Shown here in pieces: positions 24,037-32,667 of a stretch of 64,000 nt of DNA. The notes under the pieces were generated by a model, which saw nothing but the letters and a program-made list of their open reading frames with translations, was not told the origin of the DNA and did no database searches. The first letter of the stretch is position 1; the number at the start of each line of letters is the position of its first letter. The translations under genes and the position numbers were made by a program. The stretch covers positions 5,784,501 through 5,848,500 of the forward strand of contig NZ_OY769915.1 in the NCBI RefSeq assembly GCF_963669205.1. The letters are read 5' to 3'. The stretch comes from an uncultured Roseibium sp. (lineage in GTDB: Bacteria; Pseudomonadota; Alphaproteobacteria; Rhizobiales; Stappiaceae).

Positions 24037-25212
24037 ATGCCCATCGTTAACCGACTTGCCGACCTCGCTGACGAGATCACGGCCTGGCGCCGCGACTTCC
24101 ACGAGAACCCGGAAGTTCTCTATGAAACCGTCAGGACCGCTGGCAAGGTCGCCGAACTTCTGGAGAGTTTCGGAGTGGACGAGGTGACGACCGGTATCGG
24201 CAGGACAGGCGTCGTCGGCGTGATCAAGGGCCGCAATGGCGGCACCGGACGGACCGTCGGTTTGCGCGCAGACATGGACGCCTTGCCGATCGAAGAGGAA
24301 ACCGGGAAACCCTACGCCTCGAAGGTCCAGGGCAAGATGCACGCCTGCGGCCATGACGGCCATACCGCCATGCTGCTCGGCGCGGCAAAATATCTGTCCG
24401 AGACCCGGAATTTCGACGGCACCGTCGTGGTGATCTTCCAGCCCGCCGAAGAGGGCGGCGCAGGCGCCAAGGCCATGATCGACGACGGCCTGATGACCCG
24501 CTGGCCGATGGACGAAGTCTACGGCATGCACAACTATCCGGGAATGCCGGTCGGCGAATTCGCCATCTGCAAGGGCCCGATCATGGCCGCAACCGACGAG
24601 TTCCGGATCACGGTCACCGGCAAGGGCGGCCATGCCGCAAAACCGCACCAGACCGTCGATCCGGTGGTTGTCGGCTCCAAGATCGTGTCTGCGCTGCAGA
24701 CCATTGCCAGCCGGAACGCCAATCCGCTCGATTCCGTCGTGGTCTCGGTCACCGTGTTCAACGCCGGCAGCGCGTTCAACGTCATCCCGCAGGACGCGGT
24801 CCTGCGCGGCACCGTCCGCAGCCTCAACGCGGACATGCGGGACCTGGCGGAAAGACGCATGGGCGACATCGTCACGTCGATCGCGGCGGCCTTCGACGCA
24901 ACCGCCAAGCTCGAGTTCCGGCGCGGCTATCCCGTGACGCGGAACCACGACGACCAGACGGATTTCGCGGCCGAGATCGCGGAGGGCATTGCCGGTCACG
25001 GCAAGGTCAACCGGAGCATTGAGCCGATGATGGGCGGCGAGGACTTTTCCTACATGCTCGAAGAGCGCCCCGGCGCGTTCATCTTCGCCGGCAACGGCGA
25101 CACCGCCGGTCTTCACCATCCCGGATATGACTTCAACGACGACCTCATTCCGGTCGGCTGTTCCTATTGGGTCAAACTCGTGGAAACAGCCCTGCCGGCA
25201 AAGGCCGCCTGA
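24037..25212 (+). CDS. M20-family amidohydrolase (HipO/AmaA type)
   Basis: A 391-aa M20D peptidase: the metal ligands lie in HACGHDGHTAMLL (about residues 104-116), FQPAEEGGAGA carries the catalytic Glu pair, MHNYPGMPVG and the lid domain GKGGHAAKPHQ follow, and the distal His is in GLHHPGYDFNDD. These enzymes remove acyl groups from N-acyl amino acids such as hippurate. The exact substrate is not predictable. The upstream gap has the 23916 hairpin and a GGAG (CCTCCCAGGAGCC) before the ATG. It is followed by 1.1 kb of repeats. Confidence 0.92.
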   Translation: MPIVNRLADLADEITAWRRDFHENPEVLYETVRTAGKVAELLESFGVDEVTTGIGRTGVVGVIKGRNGGTGRTVGLRADMDALPIEEETGKPYASKVQGKMHACGHDGHTAMLLGAAKYLSETRNFDGTVVVIFQPAEEGGAGAKAMIDDGLMTRWPMDEVYGMHNYPGMPVGEFAICKGPIMAATDEFRITVTGKGGHAAKPHQTVDPVVVGSKIVSALQTIASRNANPLDSVVVSVTVFNAGSAFNVIPQDAVLRGTVRSLNADMRDLAERRMGDIVTSIAAAFDATAKLEFRRGYPVTRNHDDQTDFAAEIAEGIAGHGKVNRSIEPMMGGEDFSYMLEERPGAFIFAGNGDTAGLHHPGYDFNDDLIPVGCSYWVKLVETALPAKAA

Positions 25213-25250
25213 CGGCGTCACCGGCTTTACAGGCGTAACGCACTCTCCCG

Positions 25251-25339
25251 GTCATTGCAGGGTCCGACCCTGCAATCCATGCCATTGCCTCTGCCCGATC
25301 ACCGGGGCCGCGTATCGGCATGGATTCCATGATCAGGTC
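25251..25339. repeat. Intergenic repeat, copy A (interrupted at its end by MITE 1)
   Basis: Begins GTCATTGCAGGGTCCGACCC and continues through a palindromic CGGGGCCGCG section to GATCAGGTC. It matches copy B (25689-25788) at most positions. Its last bases continue after MITE 1 at 25632. Confidence 0.75.
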
Positions 25340-25631
25340 CATTGCTGTCCGGTTTAGCTCGGAATTGATTGAGCGAGGCCATCTCGAGTCACTGAACTTG
25401 TCATTCCGGCTGAAGCGCAGCGGAAGGCCGGAAACCAGTAATCACCTGATTTTCCGTCGTGTTTCATTCTCTGGCCACATCGGGTACTGGGTCCCGGTCT
25501 TGCCGCTTTCACGGCAAACCGGGACGACAAATCGGGGGAACAATTCCGTATCTCGATTTAGGGCCGCACTGAACTATGCTGCTTTCTCAACGACATAAGT
25601 TCGACAGTGTTTTCTAGACCGGACAGCAGTG
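25340..25631. mobile_element. MITE copy 1 (292 bp) with 9-bp target duplication
   Basis: The ends are CATTGCTGTCCGGTTTA and TAGACCGGACAGCAGTG, imperfect 17-bp inverted repeats (15 of 17). The 9-base duplication GATCAGGTC flanks it at 25331-25339 and 25632-25640. There is no transposase frame, so it is non-autonomous. It is highly similar along its length to copy 2 at 25844-26134. The transposase family is not determined; 9-bp duplications are produced by several IS families. Confidence 0.85.
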
Positions 25632-25688
25632 GATCAGGTCATGGCATGACACGGTGGCGCGGGTCATCCAGGCAGCACCAACCCTGTG

Positions 25689-25788
25689 GTCATTGCAGGG
25701 CGCGACCCTGCAATCCATGCCATTACCTCTCCCCGATCATCGGGGCCGCGTATCGGCATGGATGCCATGATCAGGTCATGGCATGACG
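25689..25788. repeat. Intergenic repeat, copy B (uninterrupted)
   Basis: The intact version of the approximately 100-bp unit: GTCATTGCAGGGCGCGACCC at one end and ATGGCATGACGG at the other, with internal palindromes. It shows what copies A and C looked like before the MITE insertions. Confidence 0.75.
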
Positions 25789-25824
25789 GCGTACGTGGGC
25801 TTTTTGGCATTGCATTCACCTGAG

Positions 25825-26163
25825 GTCATTGCAGGGCTCGACCCACTGCTGTCCGGTTTAGCTCGGACTTGATCTAGCGAGGCGATCCCAGCCTATGAGC
25901 TTGTCATTCCGGCTGAAGCGCAGCGGAAGGCCGGAACCCAGTAACCACGGGATTTTCCGTCTTGTTTCAGTCTCCGGCCGAAACGAGTACTGGGTCCCGG
26001 TCTTGCCGCTATCACGGCAAACCGGGACGACAAATCGGGGGAACAATTCCGTATCCCGATTTGGCGCCGCACGGAACTATGCCGCTCTCGCAACGACATA
26101 AGGTCGACAGTACTTTTTAAACCGGACAGCAGTGGGCTCGACCCTGCAATCCATACCGTTGCC
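25825..26163. repeat. Intergenic repeat, copy C, split by MITE 2
   Basis: GTCATTGCAGGGCTCGACC (25825-25843) and the continuation CCTGCAATCCATACCGTTGCC (from 26142) belong to one unit, separated by MITE 2 and the duplicated target GGCTCGACC. Confidence 0.7.
25844..26134. mobile_element. MITE copy 2 (291 bp) with 9-bp target duplication
   Basis: Perfect 17-bp terminal inverted repeats (CACTGCTGTCCGGTTTA and its complement at 26118-26134), flanked by GGCTCGACC at 25835-25843 and 26135-26143. Because the target is itself palindromic, the duplication could be read as 7 to 11 bases, but copy 1 fixes it at 9. No coding capacity beyond short spurious frames. Confidence 0.88.
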
Positions 26164-26306
26164 TATCCACCAAGTAGGAGGACAGCGGCAAACGGATCGG
26201 TTTCAGCCGATTTGTCACAATCGGCGGCCGACGGGATGACGGCAGCCGGGTTTCCCTATATGACTGACGCCGGTTCCGGCCGCCGTTTTCTTTTGGGCAT
26301 TTCGAC

Positions 26307-27101
26307 ATGACACCTCAACATTTCAAGCTTCCTTTCCTCGCGTCCTACGTGCTGGTTGGTGCGGTGGTCGGTGTCCTTGTCATCCATCCCCTCAACCTTG
26401 TGGTCGTCTGGTGGGAACTGGCCCGCTTTTCCGAGACGGCCCCCGATCTGATCGAGTTCCTGTCGGCGCGGCTCTGGGTGCTGCTGTTGCCGCGTCACCT
26501 GGATGTCGCCGTTGCCTACACGCTTCTCGGCGCGGTCGTCGGGCTTGCCTTTGGCATTTTCAGCCGCAACTACATGCGCACCTCCGAAGCCTACCGGTCC
26601 CTGCGGCAGGAACAGACGGCGCACATTCCAAGCATCATGCAAAAGGGCGAAACGGACGGCGTCGAGTTCAAGTCGTCGCTGCGCTGGGACATGAAGGAAA
26701 ACCGCATCAACCGGGGGCTGGAAAAGGTTATCGCCAAGACCATTGCCGGATTTTTTAACGCCGATGGCGGCTATCTTCTGGTCGGCGTCGACGACGACGG
26801 CAACGCGCTCGGTCTCGAAAAGGATCTTTCGACCCTCAAGAGCCCTGATCTCGATGCCTTTGAGCGCACGGTCAACGATATCGTCTCCAAGAACCTTGGC
26901 GGCGATCTCTGCCCGTCCATTCACACCGTTTTTGCACATGTTGACAGCAGGGATGTCGCGATGATCATCATTCGCCCGGCTCCTCGCGCCGTATACATGG
27001 AAGAGGGTAAATCCTCGGTCTTCTATGTGCGAAGCGGAAATTCCACGCGCCAGCTCGATGTGCGCGAGGCCCTGAACTACGCAAGATCGAGGTGGTCCTG
27101 A
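26307..27101 (+). CDS. Membrane-anchored AlbA_2 (Schlafen-type) domain protein
   Basis: A 264-aa protein with two N-terminal membrane segments (about residues 9-37 and 68-86) and a cytosolic AlbA_2 domain: EGDGVEFKSSLRW-like start at about 113-125 (ETDGVEFKSSLRWD), VIAKTIAGFFNADGGYLLVGVDDDGN at about 139-165, and a C-terminal YVRSGNSTRQL. AlbA_2 domains bind nucleic acid and some are nucleases; most are soluble regulators, so the membrane anchor is unusual. It is followed after four bases by the TSUP exporter gene, so they form one unit. Function unknown. Confidence 0.8.
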   Translation: MTPQHFKLPFLASYVLVGAVVGVLVIHPLNLVVVWWELARFSETAPDLIEFLSARLWVLLLPRHLDVAVAYTLLGAVVGLAFGIFSRNYMRTSEAYRSLRQEQTAHIPSIMQKGETDGVEFKSSLRWDMKENRINRGLEKVIAKTIAGFFNADGGYLLVGVDDDGNALGLEKDLSTLKSPDLDAFERTVNDIVSKNLGGDLCPSIHTVFAHVDSRDVAMIIIRPAPRAVYMEEGKSSVFYVRSGNSTRQLDVREALNYARSRWS

Positions 27102-27105
27102 TCCG

Positions 27106-27870
27106 ATGGACATCCTGGCAGCGGTCCTCCCCGGTGAGCTCGGTTCCCTTTCGATCGCCACGTTGATCCTATCCAGCTTCTTCACATCCGCCCTCACCGC
27201 CGCCGTTGGCCTGGGCGGCGGCATCGCCCTGATCGCGATCATGGCGAACCTGATGCCGGCCAGCGCGCTGGTGCCGGTCCACGGCGCGGTTCAGATCGGC
27301 TCCAACGGCGGACGCGCGCTCGTGCAGCTCAAGCATGTCGACTGGTCGATATTCGCCTGGTTCACGATCGGTGCGATCTTCGGAGCAGCGCTCGGCGGCG
27401 CGATTGCCGTTGAACTGCCGTCCTCCATCCTCAGGGCCGGGATCGGCTGTTTCGTACTCTGGGTGATCTGGATCAAGCCGCCGAAATTCGACAAGGTCCA
27501 GAAACGGGCGATGGCGGCTGCCGGGTTCGCTTCGACATTCCTGTCCATGTTCTTCGGTGCCGCCGGCCCGATCGGCGGCGCAGTGTTGTCGACGCTCGGC
27601 CTGACGCGCCACGGCTATGTCGCCAACCAGGCGGTCACTGCCCTCGTCATGCATGTCTTCAAGATCGTCGCCTTCGGCGCACTGGGATTTGCCTTCGCGC
27701 CCTGGGCCGGGCTGATCGTGCTGATGATCTTCAGCGGCTTTCTCGGAACGCTCGCCGGATCGCGCCTCCTCGGCAAGATGGATGAAAAGACGTTCAAGAC
27801 CGGTTTCAAATGGGTCATGACCGCCCTTGCGCTGAACCTCTTCTGGCAGGCAGGCCGTGGTCTGATCTGA
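27106..27870 (+). CDS. TSUP (TauE/SafE) family membrane exporter
   Basis: A 254-aa integral membrane protein with about eight helices and the two TSUP repeats: ALTAAVGLGGGIALIAIM near the N-terminus and FASTFLSMFFGAAGPIGGAV in the middle, each with the glycine-rich pore signature. TSUP proteins export sulphite, sulphoacetate or other organic anions. The substrate is not evident; no sulphonate gene is adjacent. Start ATG four bases after the AlbA_2 gene. Confidence 0.9.
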   Translation: MDILAAVLPGELGSLSIATLILSSFFTSALTAAVGLGGGIALIAIMANLMPASALVPVHGAVQIGSNGGRALVQLKHVDWSIFAWFTIGAIFGAALGGAIAVELPSSILRAGIGCFVLWVIWIKPPKFDKVQKRAMAAAGFASTFLSMFFGAAGPIGGAVLSTLGLTRHGYVANQAVTALVMHVFKIVAFGALGFAFAPWAGLIVLMIFSGFLGTLAGSRLLGKMDEKTFKTGFKWVMTALALNLFWQAGRGLI

Positions 27871-28010
27871 CGGCCTCCCTCGGAATCCCGTGACGCTTGA
27901 CGGTTCCCGCACGCACGCTTGAGTTATTCGCAACTGGCCACGCCTTGAAAGACGGGGCGCGACGCGGTAACTGAGCGCAACTGTTTTCAACAATGCGGGA
28001 TGGAACATTC

Positions 28011-29123
28011 ATGGCTTCTCACAGTCTTCTGCTTCTGCCGGGTGACGGCATCGGTGCCGAAATCATGAAGGAAGTGGAAAAGGTAATCGACTGGTTCAAC
28101 ACCAACACCGATATGACTTTCGACACAACCGAGGGCCATGTGGGCGGCGCTGCCTACGACAAGCATGGACAGGCGATTTCCGACGAGGACATGGCCAAGG
28201 CACTTGCAGCGGATGCCGTGATCTTCGGCGCCGTTGGCGGACCGAAATGGGACAAGGTCCCCTACGATGTCCGCCCGGAGGCCGGTCTGCTCCGCCTGCG
28301 CAAGGAAATGGAACTGTTCGCGAACCTGCGCCCGGCGATCTGCTATCCCGCGCTTGCCGACGCGTCTTCGCTGAAGCCCGAAGTGGTCGAGGGCCTCGAC
28401 ATCCTGATCGTGCGTGAATTGACCGGCGGTGTCTATTTTGGCGAACCGAAGGAAATCACCGACCTTGGCAACGGCCAGAAGCGCGGTGTCGATACGCAGG
28501 TCTACGACACCTACGAGATCGAGCGCATTTCCAGGGTCGCCTTCGAACTGGCGCGCACGCGCAACAACAAGGTCACGTCCATGGAAAAGCGGAACGTGAT
28601 GAAGTCCGGCGTTCTGTGGAACGAGGTCGTCACCCAGACCCACACGAACGGCTATGAAGACGTCGAACTGGACCACATGCTGGCCGATGCCGGCGGCATG
28701 CAGCTCGTCCGCTGGCCGAAGCAGTTCGACGTCATCGTCACGGACAACCTGTTCGGCGACATGCTCTCCGACGTTGCCGCCATGCTGACCGGTTCGCTCG
28801 GCATGCTGCCGTCGGCCTCGCTCGGCGCACCGGATCCGGTCACCGGCAAGCGCAAGGCGCTTTACGAGCCGGTTCACGGCTCCGCGCCGGACATCGCCGG
28901 CACCGGCGCTGCCAACCCGATCGCCATGATTGCCAGTTTCGCGATGGCGCTGCGTTATTCCTTTGAGGAAGTCGACGCGGCCAACAAGGTCGAAAAGGCA
29001 ATCGAGGCCGCACTTGAAAAGGGCATCCGCACCAAGGACATCGCCAAGGACGGCGATACCGTTGTCACCACGTCCGAAATGGGCGACATCATCCTTGCGG
29101 AACTGAACGCACTCAGCGCCTGA
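28011..29123 (+). CDS. leuB: 3-isopropylmalate dehydrogenase
   Basis: A 370-aa LeuB with LLLPGDGIGAEIM, the NAD-binding region GAVGGPKWD, substrate-binding arginines in LRLRKEMELFANLRPA, RELTGGVYFG, the metal-binding DNLFGDMLSDVAAML, and EPVHGSAPDIAGTGAANP. It oxidatively decarboxylates 3-isopropylmalate in leucine synthesis. The start is ATG 28011; six codons of upstream open frame are not conserved-looking. It stands alone here, without leuC/leuD. Confidence 0.97.
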   Translation: MASHSLLLLPGDGIGAEIMKEVEKVIDWFNTNTDMTFDTTEGHVGGAAYDKHGQAISDEDMAKALAADAVIFGAVGGPKWDKVPYDVRPEAGLLRLRKEMELFANLRPAICYPALADASSLKPEVVEGLDILIVRELTGGVYFGEPKEITDLGNGQKRGVDTQVYDTYEIERISRVAFELARTRNNKVTSMEKRNVMKSGVLWNEVVTQTHTNGYEDVELDHMLADAGGMQLVRWPKQFDVIVTDNLFGDMLSDVAAMLTGSLGMLPSASLGAPDPVTGKRKALYEPVHGSAPDIAGTGAANPIAMIASFAMALRYSFEEVDAANKVEKAIEAALEKGIRTKDIAKDGDTVVTTSEMGDIILAELNALSA

Positions 29124-29146
29124 TCCGACGACGAGATTGCAAAAAA

Positions 29147-29175
29147 GACCGCCTGCGGGTATCCCGTGGGCGGTC
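29147..29175 (-). terminator. GC-rich hairpin after leuB, T-run on the minus strand
   Basis: GACCGCC/GGCGGTC plus an inner CGGG/CCCG stem, preceded on the plus strand by six A residues. Read on the minus strand it is a stem followed by six T residues, the layout of an intrinsic terminator. It lies 23 bases after leuB and may also end leuB transcripts. Confidence 0.5.
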
Positions 29176-29357
29176 GAACTGCTGGAAACGTCTCTCTTCG
29201 TCATCCCGGCCAAGTGCAACGCGAGCCGGGATCGGGGCGCCCGGTACTTTCGGCTCACCGATCCCGGATCTCCGCAATGCTGCGTCCGGGAAGACGATGG
29301 TAGGTTCGTTGCCGGGGAAAAAATCACCGGCACTCAGTCACAATAGGGTACGGACCC

Positions 29358-29777
29358 ATGATCGACGACAAAATCGCACCTTTCCTCGGCACCTGGATCC
29401 TGGACTCCGATGAAAGCGAATTCGACCAGGGCGAACCGCCGCAAAGCGCCACGCTCCGGATCGAGGACAATTTCGGCATGGTCTCCTTCACCATGAACCA
29501 GATTTCCGCGGAAGGTGAAGAAAGCAGCGACACGTTCGAGGCCGTCCCCGACGGTCCGGAAGTCAAACTCGGCAAGAGCGGGCTCGTCGATGCGATGCGG
29601 CTTGTGTTCCAGGGCGACAGGAACCTGATATCCGAAGCCCGCCGCGGCGGCCTGACCATCATGAAGGCGGACCGGGAACTCTCCGACGACGGCCGCACGC
29701 TGACCGTAACGCAGACCGTCCATCTCGTTGATGTCGCCAGCTTCACCAACACCTCCGTCTATCGCAAGGCACAATAG
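29358..29777 (+). CDS. Small beta-rich protein of unknown function (lipocalin-like)
   Basis: A 139-aa protein starting MIDDKIAPFLGTWILDSDES, with alternating beta-strand pattern and no membrane or signal segment. The LGTW start followed by regularly spaced strands resembles calycin/lipocalin-like domains, but no family was recognised with certainty. A TAGGGTACGGACCC palindrome sits immediately before the ATG. The VOC gene follows after four bases, so the two are co-transcribed. Confidence 0.7.
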   Translation: MIDDKIAPFLGTWILDSDESEFDQGEPPQSATLRIEDNFGMVSFTMNQISAEGEESSDTFEAVPDGPEVKLGKSGLVDAMRLVFQGDRNLISEARRGGLTIMKADRELSDDGRTLTVTQTVHLVDVASFTNTSVYRKAQ

Positions 29778-29781
29778 GCAG

Positions 29782-30171
29782 ATGCAGCAGACCATCGGCG
29801 CGATTGCACTTCTTGTCCCGGACTACGATGCCGCCATCGCCTTTTATGTCGGAAAGCTCGGGTTTGATCTGATCGAGGACACGCACCTGTCGGAAACCAG
29901 ACGCTGGGTGCTGGTCGCCCCCCCGGGCAGCAGCGAAACCCGGCTTCTGCTCGCTCAGGCCGACGGCCAGGACCAGGTGAACGCCATCGGCAACCAGACC
30001 GGCGGGCGCGTGTTCCTGTTCCTGCACACCGATGATTTCGACCGCGACCACGGGCGCATGCTCGCAAACGACGTCGAATTCCTGGAAAGCCCGCGCGCAG
30101 AGGTCTACGGCAAGGTCGCCGTCTTCCGGGATCCCTTTGGCAACAAGTGGGACCTGATCGAACGCTCTTGA
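29782..30171 (+). CDS. VOC-family (glyoxalase/bleomycin-resistance fold) protein
   Basis: A 129-aa single VOC domain: IGAIALLVPDYDAAIAFY at the start, LGFDLIEDT, RWVLVAPPGSS, and a C-terminal FRDPFGNKWDLIE with the last metal-ligand Glu. The usual first His is replaced (ALLV), so metal binding may be incomplete. Family members act as glyoxalases, dioxygenases or binding proteins; the role here is open. The frame is open upstream into the previous gene but the ATG fits the family. Confidence 0.85.
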   Translation: MQQTIGAIALLVPDYDAAIAFYVGKLGFDLIEDTHLSETRRWVLVAPPGSSETRLLLAQADGQDQVNAIGNQTGGRVFLFLHTDDFDRDHGRMLANDVEFLESPRAEVYGKVAVFRDPFGNKWDLIERS

Positions 30172-30205
30172 GCCGGCCAGGCACGGCATGGCAGCCTGAT
30201 GCAGC

Positions 30206-31108
30206 CTAGCCGCGTTTCACGATCAGCAAGGACAGACCGATCGTGACGACGCCGATCCCGAGCCATTCCTGAAAGCCAGGCGTTTCCCCGAGAACGGGGA
30301 TCGCGAGAACAGCCGCGGAGGCCGGAACGGCGGCCGAGAAACCCGCCGTTGCCGTCGGGCCGAGATGCGTTGCCGCCAGCGCGAACAGGATCACGGCCAC
30401 GAAACCGGGCCCCAGACCCTGATAAGCGGCCTGGAACACGATGCTTGAAAGACTTGCCTCGGCGATGCCGGAGGGCAGGAAAAGCAGCCAGACAGGTATG
30501 AACAGGACCGCATTCGGGACATTGACCAGAACCAGCGCCTGGCGCGGTGTGATCTGCCAATGGCGCACGCCGAAAATATAGACTGAAAGTACCGCCGAAG
30601 CGGCCAGAAACAGGCCGATGCCGGCAGCCACGTTTTTACCGCCTTGCATGAGCCCGGTGCTTCCCACAAGCACCGCCCCGGCAACAATCACAGCAATGCC
30701 GGTGACTTGCATTCTGCTAGGGAAACTCGCCGCAAACACCGCGACCAGCGCAGCGGTGAAGACAGGCAGCGCGCCGTTGGCGAAAACACCTGCATAGGCT
30801 GCGGATGCCTCGCTCAGTCCCCAATACATCAGCATCGAATAGATGATACCGGGCCCGCACAGCGACATCAGCGCAACGGCGTGGAACGGCAGATTGCGTG
30901 GCCACCACTTGATGGCAAAGGGAAGCGTGACCGTGCCCGCGACCAGAAACCGGAGCCCGGTCATGTCCGCAGGGGTGAGACTTGTCGTGACCCCGGCACG
31001 CGAAAACACGATGAAGCCTGACCAGATGAAGAGCACCCCGACGGCGCTCGCAATCCCGAGATTGCGGTTCTGGATGGCAGCAGATTGACTATTCAATTCC
31101 AGGCGCAC
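30206..31108 (-). CDS. EamA/DMT-family transporter
   Basis: A 300-aa protein with ten hydrophobic segments in two repeats, starting near LGIASAVGVLFIWSGFIVFSR and ending with GFQEWLGIGVVTIGLSLLIV. Members move small organic solutes such as amino acids or metabolites, generally outward. The start is GTG 31108 with a weak GAAAG upstream; a TTG four codons later is possible. It is convergent with the VOC gene. Confidence 0.85.
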   Translation of the reverse strand: MRLELNSQSAAIQNRNLGIASAVGVLFIWSGFIVFSRAGVTTSLTPADMTGLRFLVAGTVTLPFAIKWWPRNLPFHAVALMSLCGPGIIYSMLMYWGLSEASAAYAGVFANGALPVFTAALVAVFAASFPSRMQVTGIAVIVAGAVLVGSTGLMQGGKNVAAGIGLFLAASAVLSVYIFGVRHWQITPRQALVLVNVPNAVLFIPVWLLFLPSGIAEASLSSIVFQAAYQGLGPGFVAVILFALAATHLGPTATAGFSAAVPASAAVLAIPVLGETPGFQEWLGIGVVTIGLSLLIVKRG

Positions 31109-31487
31109 CTTTCGGGGAAGAACGGCAACTGCGGGGCGGATGCCCTGAAAGACGGCGGCAGCACAGCGTCAGCGGATTCAACAAGCGACTTCGAGTTACC
31201 TCAATAAAGCGATTGCACGCGATTGCAACCACTTGCGGCCAGTTCGATGAGCCGGTTTCCTGGTCCTCGGATCCCCCGAAAGGCCGCATGTTTTCGTGTT
31301 TTTGCGTCTCTTCATGAAATCTCCAGGTTCTCCTCATGTGGACCTCAAGCAAGCCTTGCTGCGCTGATCTACCTTTTCGGGGTCGCCCCTGCAGAACGCG
31401 GTGGGAGAGAGAACCGCCCGGACGGAAAGGTTTTCCCGCGCGATCAAGTCAGACAATTCCGCATAATGCGGCCGGAAGGAAATACAC
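31109..31487. other. Divergent intergenic region upstream of the cysteine synthase
   Basis: About 380 bases between the EamA and cysteine synthase starts. No riboswitch or clear operator was found; short frames within it are not credible genes. A GAAGGAA ribosome site lies just before the ATG at 31488. Confidence 0.4.
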
Positions 31488-32528
31488 ATGCACCCTCATC
31501 CTGGATCCCGTCTCACCTTCGACAAGCCCGGGCGGGGCCGCGTCTACAGCAGCATTCTGGAAACCATCGGAAACACACCGCTCGTGCGGATCGGACGCCT
31601 GGCGGCCGATGCCGGATGCAAAGCGGAAGTTCTGGCCAAGCTGGAATTCTTCAACCCGGTTGCCAGCGTCAAGGACAGGATCGCCGTCGCATTACTGGAG
31701 GCAATGGAAGCCGGGGGCACCATCGGACCGGGCAGTGTCATTGTCGAACCGACTTCGGGCAACACCGGTATCGGGCTCGCGTTCGCATGCGCGGCTAAGG
31801 GGTATCGCTGCATCCTGACGATGCCGGACGGTTTTTCTCTCGAACGGCGCAAGATGATCAGGCTGTTCGGCGCCGAGCTTGTCCTGACGCCGCGCGACGG
31901 CGGAATGAACGCCGCCATCCAAAAGGCAAATGAAATCGCGGCGCAGACAGAAGGCGCCGTGATGCCCGGGCAGTTCGTCAACCCTGCGAACCCGGGCGTT
32001 CATCGCAGAACCACGGCGGAAGAGATCTGGAACGACACCAGCGGCGTGGTTGACGCTGTTGTCATGGGGGTCGGCACCGGCGGCACCCTGACGGGTGTCG
32101 CCGACATACTCAAGACGCGCAATCGGGAAATCCGGGTCATCGCCGTTGAACCGGAAGACAGCCCGGTCCTCTCCGGCGGGACGCACGCCCAGCACCCGAT
32201 TCAGGGCATCGGAGCCGGATTTGTACCCGACGTGCTGGAAATGGAACTGATCAACGAAGTCATGACCGTCAGCAACGAAAGCGCCATGGAAACAGCCAGG
32301 TCGCTGGCGTTGTACGAAGGCATCCCCGCAGGCATCTCGTCCGGTGCGGCCATGTATTGCGCCCTGAAGGTTGCCCGGCGCGAGCAGATGAAAGGCAGGA
32401 CGATTGTGACGGTTCTGCCGAGTGGCGCGGAACGGTATCTGTCGACAGGCCTTTTCGAGGATTACGGCGAACAGCGGGAATCCGTGCTCGACGTGTATCG
32501 GGACCAGACATCGTTTGACTCTACGTAA
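31488..32528 (+). CDS. Cysteine synthase family (CysK-like, long form)
   Basis: A 346-aa fold-II PLP enzyme: ILETIGNTPLVRIGRL, the PLP lysine in NPVASVKDR (about residue 64), the phosphate loop PTSGNTGIGLAFA, GVGTGGTLTGVADIL, and SGAAMYCA near the end. It joins sulphide to O-acetylserine to give cysteine. It is longer than the 310-aa CysK norm at both ends (HPHPGSRLTFDKPGRGR and a 20-residue tail), so it may be a paralogue with a different amino or sulphur donor; I leave the symbol blank. Confidence 0.85.
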   Translation: MHPHPGSRLTFDKPGRGRVYSSILETIGNTPLVRIGRLAADAGCKAEVLAKLEFFNPVASVKDRIAVALLEAMEAGGTIGPGSVIVEPTSGNTGIGLAFACAAKGYRCILTMPDGFSLERRKMIRLFGAELVLTPRDGGMNAAIQKANEIAAQTEGAVMPGQFVNPANPGVHRRTTAEEIWNDTSGVVDAVVMGVGTGGTLTGVADILKTRNREIRVIAVEPEDSPVLSGGTHAQHPIQGIGAGFVPDVLEMELINEVMTVSNESAMETARSLALYEGIPAGISSGAAMYCALKVARREQMKGRTIVTVLPSGAERYLSTGLFEDYGEQRESVLDVYRDQTSFDST

Positions 32529-32667
32529 TATCGCGTGGAAGTCTTGCTCCTGTCACAATCGACAAGGGGTCAGTTTATGTGCAGCCGGAGAAAGTGCACC
32601 GCGTAACTGGAGATCATCCGGACAGCAAAGCACCACGCCCGATGACCCGCCACCGAGAGAACGGAAC

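Noticed and set aside
24010..25221. A 403-codon minus-strand frame across the M20 hydrolase gene
   Set aside because: The plus-strand frame has full M20 motifs; this frame has none.
29147..29175. Hairpin after leuB as a plain leuB terminator
   Set aside because: The A-run lies before the stem, so the T-run belongs to the minus strand; I list it with that orientation.
27987..29333. A 448-codon minus-strand frame across leuB
   Set aside because: Shadow of leuB, which has all catalytic motifs.
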